DNA from: Caballeronia catudaia
GTDB lineage: Bacteria > Pseudomonadota > Gammaproteobacteria > Burkholderiales > Burkholderiaceae
Direction: 5' to 3'
Assembly: GCF_001544755.2 (NCBI RefSeq)
Contig: NZ_FCOF02000002.1
Span: 291,931-355,930, forward strand
Length of the DNA stretch: 64,000 nt
The notes below the pieces were generated by a model. It made no database searches. It was given only the letters and a program-made list of their open reading frames with translations, and was not told the origin of the DNA. Positions 49,710 through 59,031 of the stretch are shown in pieces. Made by a program: the position numbers and the translations under genes. Within the stretch, counting starts at the first letter, position 1. Every line of letters starts with the position of its first letter.

Positions 49710-49783
49710 TCGGCGCATCCTTGCTGACGATCTCACTGGATCTTCGGTTCGCGGCGTCCGGCCACGAGGCAATCGACCAGGAA

Positions 49784-49807
49784 AGCACCCCTCGGGGTGC
49801 TTTTTTT
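49784..49807 (+). terminator. Intrinsic terminator after ihfB
   Basis: AGCACCCC (49784-49791) and GGGGTGCT (49794-49801) form the stem and a run of T follows. It closes the long serC-to-ihfB block. The rest of the 281 bases up to lapA contains a TACAAT at 49897-49902 that may be the lapA -10. Confidence 0.88.
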
Positions 49808-49990
49808 ATGCGCGTCGTCTTCGGGCGGCAACGGGTGCGCGACTTGCTAAAAGGCGTGCGGGGAGCGGGCGGGTGTCTGCGCTCGTGAGCATCAATTACA
49901 ATACCGGTCACTTTGACCTGGGTGTTCAACCGCGCAGGCCTGGCCGGAATGGCGGGGCCGTCTGGTGAAACCGCTCTTGCGAGACCCTAC

Positions 49991-50284
49991 ATGAAATTTC
50001 TCGTCTGGCTTATCCGCGTTCTGGTTTTCGTGCTGCTTCTGGTGCTGGCGCTCGCCAATACCCAGACTGCAACGCTGAACTTTCTCGCAGGCTATGCCTG
50101 GACCGCGCCGCTGATCCTGATCGGCCTTGCGTTTTTCGTCGTGGGATTGCTCGCGGGTCTCGTGTCCGGCCTGCCCGCGAAGCTGCGACTGCGCATGGAA
50201 AACGGCCGCCTGAAGCGCGAACTGCGTGCGGTGCGTGAAACGCCGGTCGTAAAGGAAGAGCCGCCGATGCCGCCGCTCATCTGA
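49991..50284 (+). CDS. lapA: LapA-family (DUF1049) inner membrane protein
   Basis: A 97-residue protein with two hydrophobic segments (F-L-V-W-L-I-R-V-L-V-F-V and A-P-L-I-L-I-G-L-A-F-F-V-V-G) joined by the conserved N-T-Q-T-A-T-L-N-F. A short basic helical tail follows. LapA works with LapB in controlling LPS assembly. The start at 49991 is set by the family N-terminus M-K-F-L. The lapB gene follows after 42 bases. Confidence 0.88.
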   Translation: MKFLVWLIRVLVFVLLLVLALANTQTATLNFLAGYAWTAPLILIGLAFFVVGLLAGLVSGLPAKLRLRMENGRLKRELRAVRETPVVKEEPPMPPLI

Positions 50285-50326
50285 CGTGACGCGACAGCAG
50301 ACACCCAACAATCAACGACTAATCGC

Positions 50327-51502
50327 ATGGATCTAGACTTCTGGTGGCTGCTCGTCATTCCCGTCGCGTTCGCGCTGGGATGGATGACGTCCCGCTATGA
50401 CCTGAAAACGTTGCTGTCTGAGAATGCGAATCTGCCGCGCTCGTACTTTCGCGGCCTCAATTTTCTGCTCAACGAGCAACACGACAAGGCGATCGATGCG
50501 TTCGTCGAGGTCGCCAAGCTCGATCCCGAAACCATCGAACTGCACTTTGCGCTCGGTAACCTGTTTCGCCGTCGCGGCGAAACCGATCGCGCGATCCGCG
50601 TGCATCAGAATCTGTTGAGCCGCTCCGACTTGCCGGTCGCCGAGCGGGATCACGCGCTCTACGAGCTCGGACAGGACTTCCTGAAGGCGGGCTTGCTCGA
50701 TCGCGCGGAGGAAACGTTCCGCTCGCTCGACGCGGGCGAATATTCGCTCGGCGCACAGCGTGCGCTCCTGACGATTTATGAAATCGAGAAGGATTGGCCG
50801 AAGTCGATCACGACGGCCGAGCAGATCGAAAAGATGGGCGCACCGTCGCTGCACATGGAGATCGCGCATTTTCACTGCGAGCTTGCGCAGGAAGCGTTGC
50901 AGCGCAAGAATCCTGATGGTGCGCGCGCGGAGTTGAAGCTTGCGCTGGCGTCGAACCCGGACAACGTGCGCGCGACGATTCTCGCAGGCGACGTCGAGGC
51001 GGCCGCGGGCAATCTCGAAGCCGCGATCGCGAACTGGAAGCGCGTCGAACAGCAGAACGAAGCGTATTTGCCGCTCGTTGCCGAAAAGCTGATGAAGGTG
51101 TACGCCGCGCTCGGACGCAAGGAAGAGGGCGTCGATCTGCTGACCGATTACACGAGGCGCTATCCGTCGAACGATCTGCTCGATGTCGCATACAAGCATG
51201 TCCAGGAGTTGCGCGGCCTGGACGCGGCGCACGCGCTCGCGCGCGGGCAGATGCAGAGCGCACCGAACCTCGCAGGCATGACGCGCCTGCTCGAAGCCCA
51301 GGAAGCAACGGCCGAGGAGCCGCGCCGCGGCGAGCTCGAATTGATGCGCAATCTGGTGAAGCAGCGCACCAAGAATCTGCCGCGTTATACCTGTCAAACG
51401 TGCGGCTTCCGCGCGCGCCTATTCTATTGGCAATGTCCCGGCTGCAGCGGCTGGGAGACTTATGCGCCGCGCCGCGTCGAGCCGATCACGAGTTCGGCCT
51501 GA
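50327..51502 (+). CDS. lapB: LPS assembly protein LapB (YciM)
   Basis: A 391-residue protein. It starts with one membrane anchor (W-W-L-L-V-I-P-V-A-F-A-L-G-W). Then come about nine TPR units, beginning at S-Y-F-R-G-L-N-F-L-L-N-E-Q. The C-terminal rubredoxin-type metal domain has two Cys pairs (C-Q-T-C-G-F and C-P-G-C-S-G-W). LapB adapts FtsH to degrade LpxC and so sets the rate of lipid A synthesis. Confidence 0.96.
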   Translation: MDLDFWWLLVIPVAFALGWMTSRYDLKTLLSENANLPRSYFRGLNFLLNEQHDKAIDAFVEVAKLDPETIELHFALGNLFRRRGETDRAIRVHQNLLSRSDLPVAERDHALYELGQDFLKAGLLDRAEETFRSLDAGEYSLGAQRALLTIYEIEKDWPKSITTAEQIEKMGAPSLHMEIAHFHCELAQEALQRKNPDGARAELKLALASNPDNVRATILAGDVEAAAGNLEAAIANWKRVEQQNEAYLPLVAEKLMKVYAALGRKEEGVDLLTDYTRRYPSNDLLDVAYKHVQELRGLDAAHALARGQMQSAPNLAGMTRLLEAQEATAEEPRRGELELMRNLVKQRTKNLPRYTCQTCGFRARLFYWQCPGCSGWETYAPRRVEPITSSA

Positions 51503-51582
51503 ACGGCGCGCGACTAGAATGAGATCAGGCGGCGCGCAAGCGCCGCTTCCGCCACCGGCATTTCAAAACCACCGGAAAGCGT

Positions 51583-52983
51583 ATGAAAGTGACCATCGTC
51601 GGCACGGGTTATGTCGGTCTTGTGACCGGCGCGTGCCTCGCCGAAATCGGCAATGACGTGTTTTGCGTGGACGTCGATCCGCGCAAGATCGATATTCTCA
51701 ACAATGGCGGCGTTCCGATCCACGAGCCGGGCCTTCAGGAAATGCTGAGGCGCACGCGCGCGGCGGGCCGCATCCAGTTCTCCACCGACGTGAAAGCGAG
51801 CGTCGAGCATGGCGATATTCAGTTCATCGCGGTGGGCACGCCGCCCGACGAAGACGGCTCCGCCGATCTGCAATACGTGCTCGCGGCGGCGCGCAACATC
51901 GGCAAATATTCGAACGGCTTCAAGGTGATCGTCGATAAATCGACGGTGCCGGTCGGCACGGCGCAGCAGGTGAAGAACGTCGTCGAGGAAGAGCTGAAGG
52001 CGCGCGGGCTCGGATCGGACTCGCACGGCTTCTCGGTCGTGTCGAACCCGGAGTTTCTGAAGGAAGGCGCGGCAGTCGACGACTTCATGCGTCCGGACCG
52101 CATCGTCATCGGTATCGACGACGACCGCGCGGGCAACCTCGCGCGCGAGAAGATGAAGCGCCTCTACGTGCCGTTCAACCGCAATCACGAGCGCACGCTG
52201 TACATGGACGTGCGTTCGGCGGAGTTCACGAAATACGCGGCCAACGCGATGCTCGCCACCCGCATCTCGTTCATGAACGATCTGTCGAATCTCGCGGATA
52301 CCGTCGGCGCCGATATCGAATCGGTGCGCCGGGGCATCGGCTCGGATCCGCGCATCGGCTATCACTTCCTCTATGCGGGCTGCGGCTACGGCGGCTCGTG
52401 TTTCCCGAAGGACGTGCAGGCGCTCGCGCAGACGGCGCGCGAAAACGGTCAGACGCTGCGCGTGCTCGAAGCGGTCGAAGCGGTGAATCGCGACCAGAAG
52501 GACGTGCTCGTCAACAAGATCGTGAAGCGCATGGGCGAGGATTTGCGCGGGCGCACATTCGCCGTGTGGGGTCTCGCGTTCAAGCCCAACACGGACGACA
52601 TGCGCGAGGCGTCGAGCCGGCGCATCATCGAAGCGCTGCTGGCGCGCGGCGCCACGGTGCGCGGATACGATCCTGTCGCGATGCAGGAAGCCGAACGTGT
52701 GCTGGAGCTCGATCTCGCCAAGCGGCCGGAAGACCTGCAGCGCCTGCATCTCGTCGGAACGCAGCACGAAGCGCTGAAGGGCGCCGACGCGCTCATCATC
52801 GTGACCGAATGGAAGGAGTTCAAGAGCCCGGATTTCGGGCACTTGAAGAGCGCGCTGAAGACGCCGGTGATCTTCGATGGCCGCAATCTGTATGAACCGG
52901 AATCGATGGCCGAGATGGGCATCGACTATTACGCAATAGGACGTCCTCATGTCGAACTCGACCGAAACCAAGACGGCAAGTAG
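51583..52983 (+). CDS. ugd: UDP-glucose 6-dehydrogenase
   Basis: A 466-residue enzyme. The NAD motif [10 protein letters not shown] lies at residues 7-16, and the catalytic Cys is in [12 protein letters not shown]. The C-terminal domain carries [14 protein letters not shown]. It oxidises UDP-glucose to UDP-glucuronate, the precursor for aminoarabinose and surface polysaccharides. Its last 35 bases overlap the start of rfaE1 in another frame. Confidence 0.97.
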   Translation: MKVTIVGTGYVGLVTGACLAEIGNDVFCVDVDPRKIDILNNGGVPIHEPGLQEMLRRTRAAGRIQFSTDVKASVEHGDIQFIAVGTPPDEDGSADLQYVLAAARNIGKYSNGFKVIVDKSTVPVGTAQQVKNVVEEELKARGLGSDSHGFSVVSNPEFLKEGAAVDDFMRPDRIVIGIDDDRAGNLAREKMKRLYVPFNRNHERTLYMDVRSAEFTKYAANAMLATRISFMNDLSNLADTVGADIESVRRGIGSDPRIGYHFLYAGCGYGGSCFPKDVQALAQTARENGQTLRVLEAVEAVNRDQKDVLVNKIVKRMGEDLRGRTFAVWGLAFKPNTDDMREASSRRIIEALLARGATVRGYDPVAMQEAERVLELDLAKRPEDLQRLHLVGTQHEALKGADALIIVTEWKEFKSPDFGHLKSALKTPVIFDGRNLYEPESMAEMGIDYYAIGRPHVELDRNQDGK

Positions 52984-53932
52984 AACCGAGATTCCCGTCG
53001 TGCCGCGCGCGCGCGTCGCGGCGGCGCGGGTGCTGGTGGTCGGCGACGTGATGCTCGACCGTTACTGGTTCGGCGACGTGAACCGAATTTCGCCCGAAGC
53101 GCCCGTTCCGGTCGTGCATGTGCAGAAGAAGGAAGATCGCCTTGGCGGCGCCGCGAACGTCGCGCGCAATGCGGCGGCGCTCGGTGCGCAGGCGGGGCTG
53201 CTGTGCGTGGTCGGGCATGACGAGCCGGGCGAGCGCATCGTCGAACTGCTCGGCGAGAGCAAGGTCGCGGCGCATCTCGAGCGCGATCCCGAACTGCTCA
53301 CGACCATCAAGCTGCGTGTGCTGTCGAGGCAGCAGCAACTATTGCGGGTCGATTTCGAGAACACGCCGAATCACGAAGTGCTGCACGCGTGCCTTGCGCG
53401 CTTCGCGGAAATCCTGCCGCAGCACGACGTGATCCTCATGTCCGATTACGCGAAGGGCGGCCTGACGCACGTCACGCAGATGATCGCCGACGCGAAACGC
53501 GCCGGAAAGCCCGTGCTCGTCGATCCGAAGGGCGACGACTGGGACCGCTATCGTGGCGCTACGCTCATCACGCCGAACCGCGCCGAGCTGCGCGAAGTGA
53601 TCGGGCAATGGAAGTCCGAGGAAGACCTGCACGAGCGCGTGACAAAGCTGCGCACCGAGCTCGATTTCTCCGCGCTGCTGCTGACGCGCTCGGAAGAGGG
53701 CATGACGCTCTTCACGGAGAACCAGGTGCTGCACACTTCGGCCGAAGCACGCGAAGTGTATGATGTCTCGGGCGCGGGCGACACCGTCATCGCGACGGTC
53801 GCGACCATGCTGGGCGCGGGTGTGCCGCTCGTCGACTCGATCGTCTATGCGAACCGCGCGGCGGGCATCGTCGTGGGCAAGCTCGGCACGGCCACCGTCG
53901 ACTACAACGAACTCTTCGCTGACCTTACCTGA
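52949..53932 (+). CDS. rfaE1: D-glycero-beta-D-manno-heptose-7-phosphate kinase (RfaE domain I)
   Basis: A 327-residue PfkB-family kinase. It has [11 protein letters not shown] near the start, [11 protein letters not shown] for the sugar, and the catalytic D-V-S-G-A-G-D-T near the end. It phosphorylates heptose 7-phosphate at C1. The adenylyltransferase domain of bifunctional HldE is absent, so a separate hldC/rfaE2 must exist elsewhere. AGGAC precedes the start, which overlaps ugd. Confidence 0.94.
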   Translation: MSNSTETKTASRTEIPVVPRARVAAARVLVVGDVMLDRYWFGDVNRISPEAPVPVVHVQKKEDRLGGAANVARNAAALGAQAGLLCVVGHDEPGERIVELLGESKVAAHLERDPELLTTIKLRVLSRQQQLLRVDFENTPNHEVLHACLARFAEILPQHDVILMSDYAKGGLTHVTQMIADAKRAGKPVLVDPKGDDWDRYRGATLITPNRAELREVIGQWKSEEDLHERVTKLRTELDFSALLLTRSEEGMTLFTENQVLHTSAEAREVYDVSGAGDTVIATVATMLGAGVPLVDSIVYANRAAGIVVGKLGTATVDYNELFADLT

Positions 53933-53941
53933 CCCATCGCC

Positions 53942-54934
53942 ATGACCATCATCGTTACCGGTGCGGCCGGATTCATCGGCAGCAATATCGTCAAGGCGCT
54001 CAACGAGCGTGGCGAGAACCGCGTGATCGCGGTCGATAATCTCACGCGCGCCGACAAGTTCAAGAATCTCGTCGATTGCGAGATCGACAATTACCTCGAT
54101 AAAACCGAGTTCGTCGAGCGTTTTCAGCATGGCGATTTCGGCAAGGTGCGCGCGGTGTTCCATGAAGGCGCCTGTTCGGACACGATGGAAACCGACGGCC
54201 GCTACATGATGGACAACAACTTCCGCTACAGCCGCGACGTGATGGACGCGTGCCTCGCTCAGGGCGCGCAGTTTCTGTATGCGTCGTCGGCGGCGACGTA
54301 CGGCGGGTCGACCCGTTTCGTCGAAGAGCGCGAAGTCGAAAAGCCGCTCAACGTCTACGGCTATTCGAAGTTCCTCTTCGATCAGATCGTGCGGCAAACG
54401 CTGCCGAAGGCAAAGACGCAGATCGTCGGTTTTCGCTACTTCAACGTGTACGGTCCGCGCGAGACGCACAAAGGCCGCATGGCCTCGGTCGCGTTCCACA
54501 ACTTCAATCAGTTCCGCTCGGAAGGCAAGGTCAAGCTCTTCGGCGAATACAACGGTTATGCGGCGGGCGAGCAGACGCGCGACTTCATCTCGGTCGAGGA
54601 CGTCGTGAAGGTGAACCTGTTCTTTTTCGATCATCCGGAGAAGTCGGGCATTTTCAACCTCGGCACCGGACGCGCGCAGCCGTTCAACGACATTGCATCG
54701 ACGGTCGTGAACTCCTTGCGTGCGATGAACAACGAGGCCGCGCTGTCGCTCGCGGAGCTCGTGCAGCGCGGGCTCATCGAATACATTCCGTTCCCCGACG
54801 CACTGCGCGGCAAGTATCAATGCTTCACGCAGGCGGACCAGTCGCGCCTGCGCGCTGCGGGTTACGACGCGCCGTTCCTGACGGTTCAGGAAGGCGTCGA
54901 TCGCTACGTGCGTTGGCTATTCGGCCAGCTATAA
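53942..54934 (+). CDS. hldD: ADP-L-glycero-D-manno-heptose 6-epimerase
   Basis: A 330-residue extended SDR. The dinucleotide motif G-A-A-G-F-I-G-S-N is at residues 7-15, and the active-site Y-G-Y-S-K-F (YxxxK) follows in the middle. The [17 protein letters not shown] motif is specific to HldD. It makes ADP-L-glycero-D-manno-heptose for the LPS inner core. It lies 9 bases after rfaE1. Confidence 0.97.
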   Translation: MTIIVTGAAGFIGSNIVKALNERGENRVIAVDNLTRADKFKNLVDCEIDNYLDKTEFVERFQHGDFGKVRAVFHEGACSDTMETDGRYMMDNNFRYSRDVMDACLAQGAQFLYASSAATYGGSTRFVEEREVEKPLNVYGYSKFLFDQIVRQTLPKAKTQIVGFRYFNVYGPRETHKGRMASVAFHNFNQFRSEGKVKLFGEYNGYAAGEQTRDFISVEDVVKVNLFFFDHPEKSGIFNLGTGRAQPFNDIASTVVNSLRAMNNEAALSLAELVQRGLIEYIPFPDALRGKYQCFTQADQSRLRAAGYDAPFLTVQEGVDRYVRWLFGQL

Positions 54935-55009
54935 ACGCGCTTAGAGCGTCTTTACACTGGGTCTCACGGTTGGCGCTGGTGCCGGCCGGTTCTTCACGGA
55001 GACTCAGTC

Positions 55010-55396
55010 ATGTTCAAGCAAGTACTTTCGTCGATCGCCGCGTTCGCGCTCGTTTTTTCCATCGGCAGCGCGTTTGCGGCCGTCGACGTCAATACCGCCA
55101 ACTCCGATGCCCTGCGTGGCATCAAGGGCATCGGCCCGGCGAAGGCGAAAGCCATTCTCGATGAGCGTCAGGCGCATGGCCCGTTCAAGGACGCCAACGA
55201 TCTCGGCACGCGCGTCAAAGGCATGGGCGGCAAGACCGTCCAGCGCCTCGAAGCGGAAGGGCTGACCATCGGCGCGGCGCCGAAGACGGCGGCGGTCGCG
55301 CCTGGCAATGCGGCACCGCCTGGCGCGGCGAACTCGGCTGTCGCGACGCCGGTTTCCGCGTCCGCATCGGCCAAGCCGGTCGTCGTGAAGAAATAA
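55010..55396 (+). CDS. ComEA-like helix-hairpin-helix DNA-binding protein
   Basis: A 128-residue protein with a signal peptide (residues 1-23, ending A-F-A-A). A ComEA-type helix-hairpin-helix domain follows: V-D-V-N-T-A-N-S-D-A-L, then I-K-G-I-G-P-A-K-A-K-A-I. The last 45 residues are Ala/Pro-rich. It probably binds DNA in the periplasm during uptake, as ComEA does. GGAGA precedes the start. Confidence 0.9.
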   Translation: MFKQVLSSIAAFALVFSIGSAFAAVDVNTANSDALRGIKGIGPAKAKAILDERQAHGPFKDANDLGTRVKGMGGKTVQRLEAEGLTIGAAPKTAAVAPGNAAPPGAANSAVATPVSASASAKPVVVKK

Positions 55397-55470
55397 GGAC
55401 GACATGACGGCGCGCGCCCAGGCGTGCGGCGCGCGCCAGTGACCTCCTTCAGCCTTCGGATGTTTGGGCT

Positions 55471-55501
55471 CCCCGCGAACGGCTTCGTCGCGGGGCTTTT
55501 T
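55471..55501 (+). terminator. Intrinsic terminator after the comEA-like gene
   Basis: CCCCGCG (55471-55477) and CGCGGGG (55489-55495) pair around an 11-base loop and are followed by C and five T. A TACAAT at 55593-55598 further on may be the cysM -10. Confidence 0.82.
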
Positions 55502-55665
55502 GCGCTCGCATGCCGTGCGCGCATGGATACAGTCCGACTCGGCAATCCATCCGCGTACCAGGGGTGCGCCGGCACCGGGAGGACCGCTGGGCTACAATCG
55601 AAGAACCCCTATATCAAAATCCCACAGTCGTCGAGTTTTCCGTGGGACACGAATCCGCTCCGCAT

Positions 55666-56568
55666 ATGGCTTACATGACTATCGAAGACACGATCGGCAA
55701 TACGCCGCTCGTGCAAATCGTCCGCGTCTTGGACGATGAAATCCGCAGCCGCAACAACGTCGTGCTCGGCAAGCTCGAGGGCAACAATCCTGCTGGCTCG
55801 GTGAAGGACCGCCCGGCTTTGTCGATGATCAGGAAAGCTGAAGAGCGCGGCCGCATCAAGCCGGGCGACACGCTGATCGAAGCGACGAGCGGCAATACCG
55901 GCATCGCGCTTGCAATGGCCGCCGCGATGCGCGGTTACAAGATGGTGCTGCTGATGCCCGAGGATCTGTCGATCGAGCGGCGGCAGAGCATGGCCGCGTA
56001 TGGCGCCGAGATCGTGCTCACACCGGTGACGGGCGGCATGGAATACGCGCGCGATCTCGCCGATCAGATGCAGCGCGACGGCCGCGGCATCATCCTCGAC
56101 CAGTTCGCGAATCCCGACAATCCGCTCGCGCATTACGAAGGCACTGGCCCGGAACTGTGGAAGCAGACGGAAGGGCGCATCACGCACTTCGTCTCGTCGA
56201 TGGGCACGACCGGCACGATCATGGGCGTGTCGAAGTATCTGAAAGAGGTGAATCAGAAGATCGAGATCATCGGCGCGCAGCCGGAAGAAGGCTCGCGCAT
56301 TCCGGGCATCCGCAAGTGGCCGGAAGCGTATATGCCGAAGATTTTCGATCGCAGCCGCGTCGATCGCGTCGAGAACGTGAGCCAGGCGGCATCGGAAGCG
56401 ATGGCGCGGCGCCTCGCATCGGTCGAAGGCATTTTCGCGGGCATTTCGTCGGGTGGCGCATGTGAAGTCGCGCTGCGCATCGCGCGTCAGGTCGAGAACG
56501 CGACGATCGTGTTCGTCGTTTGCGACCGCGGCGACCGCTATCTGTCGACAGGCGTGTTCCCCGCGTAA
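55666..56568 (+). CDS. cysM: Cysteine synthase B (O-acetylserine sulfhydrylase)
   Basis: A 300-residue PLP enzyme. The PLP-lysine motif is P-A-G-S-V-K-D-R-P-A, the substrate loop is T-S-G-N-T-G, and the C-terminal glycine loop is G-I-S-S-G-G-A. The pattern R-P-A-L-S-M-I with E-D-L-S-I-E-R-R matches CysM rather than CysK. It makes cysteine from O-acetylserine and sulfide or thiosulfate. The ATG at 55666 gives the family length; a frame from 55510 adds non-family sequence. Confidence 0.95.
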   Translation: MAYMTIEDTIGNTPLVQIVRVLDDEIRSRNNVVLGKLEGNNPAGSVKDRPALSMIRKAEERGRIKPGDTLIEATSGNTGIALAMAAAMRGYKMVLLMPEDLSIERRQSMAAYGAEIVLTPVTGGMEYARDLADQMQRDGRGIILDQFANPDNPLAHYEGTGPELWKQTEGRITHFVSSMGTTGTIMGVSKYLKEVNQKIEIIGAQPEEGSRIPGIRKWPEAYMPKIFDRSRVDRVENVSQAASEAMARRLASVEGIFAGISSGGACEVALRIARQVENATIVFVVCDRGDRYLSTGVFPA

Positions 56569-56586
56569 ATCCGCGCTTCGTCAATG

Positions 56587-56613
56587 AAAAACCCCGGCGT
56601 GCCGGGGTTTTTT
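56587..56613. terminator. Bidirectional terminator between cysM and mltB
   Basis: A 12-bp stem, AAAAACCCCGGC with GCCGGGGTTTTT, encloses GT. Its ends supply T-tracts on both strands, serving two convergent genes. Confidence 0.9.
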
Positions 56614-56635
56614 CACATGAGGCGCCGCCGCGATA

Positions 56636-57799
56636 TCACTGCGAGGCATCGCCCGCCATCATGCGCGCTTTGACCGCCTCGCCGAGCTGATACACCGCGA
56701 GCGCGTAGAAGAAGCTGCGGTTATAGCGCGTCAGCACGTAGAAGTTCTTCAGCCCGAGCGTGTATTCGGTTGCGCGGCCGGGCGTCGGGAGATCGACGAC
56801 GGTGAGCGGCGTCGGCGCTTCCGCCGCGATGTCCAAGCCCGGCTCATTGAGCAGCATACCGGCCTTCGTCAGTTGCGCAAGCGACCATTTCGGTTCCGGC
56901 GATCCATCGGCGGCGGCCTGCGCAATGCCCTGACTGCCTTCGTCGCCCGCAATGCGCCACACCACCGGGCGGCCCGGCTGCCAGCCGTTCTGTTTCAGAT
57001 AGTTCGCGACGCTGCCGATGGCGTCCGCCGGACTCGTGCGCAGATCGATGCGGCTGTTGCCGTCGTAGTCGACCGCGTATTGCACGATGCTGCTCGGCAG
57101 GAACTGCGGAATGCCGATCGCGCCGGTGTACGAGCCGAGCACGGTCGTCGGATCGATCTGCGCATCGCGCGTCCACACGAGCAGATCTTCGAGATTCTTG
57201 CGGAAAGTCGCCATGCGCTCAGCGCGGTTCGGCGTGTTCGGATAATCGAAGGTGAGCGTGGTCAGCGCGTCGAGCGCGCGGAAGTTGCCCATGTACTTCC
57301 CGTAGATCGTCTCCACGCCGATGATCCCGACGATGACCTCCGGCGGCACGCCGAATTGTTCGGCGGCGCGCTGCAGCGTGGCCTGATTCGCGCGCCAGAA
57401 CTTCACGCCCGCGTTGATACGCACCGGCTCGATGAAGCGCGACTGATACGCGCGCCAGTTCTTCGCTTGCGGCGTGGGCGAGGGCAGGACCAGCTTCGCC
57501 GCCGTCGCCGAATAACTCACGCGCGCGAACAGTTGGTGCAACGCCGAGGAATCGAAGTCGTAACGCGCGACCATGTCGTTGATGAACGCGTCGACATTCG
57601 GATTGTTCGCGTAACGCTGCGGCACGATCTCTTCTTCGAACACCTGCCCTTGCGGCGTTGCGGCCTGCGGCTGCTGCGACTGCGCAAAGGCACTGTTGGC
57701 GGAGACGACACCGAGCGCGCAGAAGAGAGAGACGAGGAGCGCGCGCTTTGCCGGCGTGAAGGAGGCCGTGAAGTCGAACGGAGCAAACGGGAAAGTCAT
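56636..57799 (-). CDS. mltB: Lytic murein transglycosylase B
   Basis: A 387-residue GH103/SLT_2 enzyme with an N-terminal export signal (basic K-R-A-L-L-V-S-L-F, ending N-S-A-F-A-Q). The catalytic Glu is in I-I-G-V-E-T-I-Y-G-K-Y-M-G, followed by A-L-T-T-L-T-F-D-Y-P. The G-S-Y-T-G-A-I-G-I-P-Q-F-L-P-S-S segment is also conserved. It cleaves peptidoglycan to 1,6-anhydro products. No lipobox Cys is visible, so it is likely soluble periplasmic. The start at 57799 is uncertain by a few codons; 57880 is an upstream ATG. Confidence 0.93.
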   Translation of the reverse strand: MTFPFAPFDFTASFTPAKRALLVSLFCALGVVSANSAFAQSQQPQAATPQGQVFEEEIVPQRYANNPNVDAFINDMVARYDFDSSALHQLFARVSYSATAAKLVLPSPTPQAKNWRAYQSRFIEPVRINAGVKFWRANQATLQRAAEQFGVPPEVIVGIIGVETIYGKYMGNFRALDALTTLTFDYPNTPNRAERMATFRKNLEDLLVWTRDAQIDPTTVLGSYTGAIGIPQFLPSSIVQYAVDYDGNSRIDLRTSPADAIGSVANYLKQNGWQPGRPVVWRIAGDEGSQGIAQAAADGSPEPKWSLAQLTKAGMLLNEPGLDIAAEAPTPLTVVDLPTPGRATEYTLGLKNFYVLTRYNRSFFYALAVYQLGEAVKARMMAGDASQ

Positions 57800-58107
57800 A
57801 GTGTGCGTGGTTGGGGACGGTTGGGGCGATGCCGGATTCGCGAGCGGCCGAAATGCGTGTGAAGTCGAATCGATCCGCAACGATGCTCAACGGAACGCAA
57901 CAGCCTGCAACATTCCGCGCGCAAACGCTTGGCCGGCAAGGCGTCGAGGCAGTATAACCGACGCCTCGCGCCGGTATCGCCCGTGCGTCCGGCGGCGGGC
58001 GGCGGTATCGAACGGTGTGGTAACTTAACGTCAAATGCGCGGCGCACGGTCGCGTATGACGAAAAAACACGAGACGAGAGCCGACGAAAGCGGCATTGCG
58101 AGACATC
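57800..58107. other. Divergent promoter region between mltB and the deacetylase-like gene
   Basis: These 308 bases hold no gene. GGCGTCG (57940-57946) and CGACGCC (57959-57965) form an inverted repeat around AGGCAGTATAAC, which contains a -10-like TATAAC. It could be an operator-overlapped promoter, but no good -35 box is visible. Confidence 0.4.
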
Positions 58108-59031
58108 ATGGCCACCGGCTTTTATTCCCACCCCGACTGCCTGCAGCACGACAACGGCCAATGGCATCCCGAATGCCCGGCGCGTTTGCAGGCGATCGAA
58201 GATCAACTGATCGCGAGCCGGATCGACACGCTCATCGAACGCGAGGAAGCGCCGCTCGCCGAGGAAACCGAGCTCGCGCGCGTGCATACGCAGGCTCATA
58301 TCGATTACATCAAGAGCCGCACGCCGGAGCACGGCAGAAGCGAGCTCGACCCCGATACGTCGATGTGCCCCGAGTCCTATCGGGCCGCCTTGCGCGCGGC
58401 GGGGGCGGCGATCGCGGCCACCGATGCCGTCATCGAGGGGCGTTACGACAACGCGTTCTGCAGCGTGCGCCCGCCGGGCCACCACGCCGAGCCCGCGCGC
58501 GCGATGGGCTTCTGCCTCTTCAACAACGTCGCGATCGCGGCGCGCCATGCGCTCGAGGTGCACGGCCTGCAACGCGTCGCGATCGTCGATTTCGACGTGC
58601 ATCACGGCAACGGCACCGAAGCCGCCTTCAGCGGCGACTCGCGCGTGCTGATGTGCAGCTTCTTCCAGCATCCGTTCTATCCGTTCTCCGGCGCCGGGAA
58701 TCACGCGCCGAACATGGTCAACGTGCCGCTGCCCGCGCGGACGAAGGGCACGCAGGTGCGCGAAGTCGTCGACATGATGTGGCTGCCGCGGCTCGAGGAG
58801 TTCAAGCCGCAGATGATCTTCGTCTCAGCCGGTTTCGATGCCCATCGCGAAGACGACATGGCCAACATGGGCCTCGTCGAGGACGATTACGCGTGGATCA
58901 CCGAGCAGGTTCGCGCGGTCGCGAAACGTCACGCGCAGGGGCGCATCGTGAGTTGTCTGGAGGGCGGCTACAACTTGTCGGCGCTCGGGCGTAGCGTCGT
59001 CGCGCATCTGCGGGTGCTCGCCGAAATCTAG
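58108..59031 (+). CDS. Histone deacetylase-family (acetoin utilisation/acetylpolyamine amidohydrolase-like) hydrolase
   Basis: A 307-residue arginase/deacetylase-fold protein. The active-site His pair is in R-P-P-G-H-H-A-E, zinc ligands in V-D-F-D-V-H-H-G-N-G-T, and the later Asp in S-A-G-F-D-A-H-R-E-D. The tail has L-E-G-G-Y-N-L. It would remove acetyl groups from an amine or lysine; bacterial substrates are often polyamines or unknown. The start at 58108 gives the family N-terminus. Its stop shares the palindromic CTAG with the convergent hydrolase gene. Confidence 0.92.
   Translation: MATGFYSHPDCLQHDNGQWHPECPARLQAIEDQLIASRIDTLIEREEAPLAEETELARVHTQAHIDYIKSRTPEHGRSELDPDTSMCPESYRAALRAAGAAIAATDAVIEGRYDNAFCSVRPPGHHAEPARAMGFCLFNNVAIAARHALEVHGLQRVAIVDFDVHHGNGTEAAFSGDSRVLMCSFFQHPFYPFSGAGNHAPNMVNVPLPARTKGTQVREVVDMMWLPRLEEFKPQMIFVSAGFDAHREDDMANMGLVEDDYAWITEQVRAVAKRHAQGRIVSCLEGGYNLSALGRSVVAHLRVLAEI

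Noticed and set aside
52949..52983. 35-base overlap of ugd and rfaE1 as a sequencing error or frameshift
   Set aside because: Both proteins are complete with normal termini, so the overlap is a genuine compact junction.
52949..53932. rfaE1 as a truncated hldE
   Set aside because: Separate kinase and adenylyltransferase genes are a normal arrangement in beta-proteobacteria; the kinase domain is complete.
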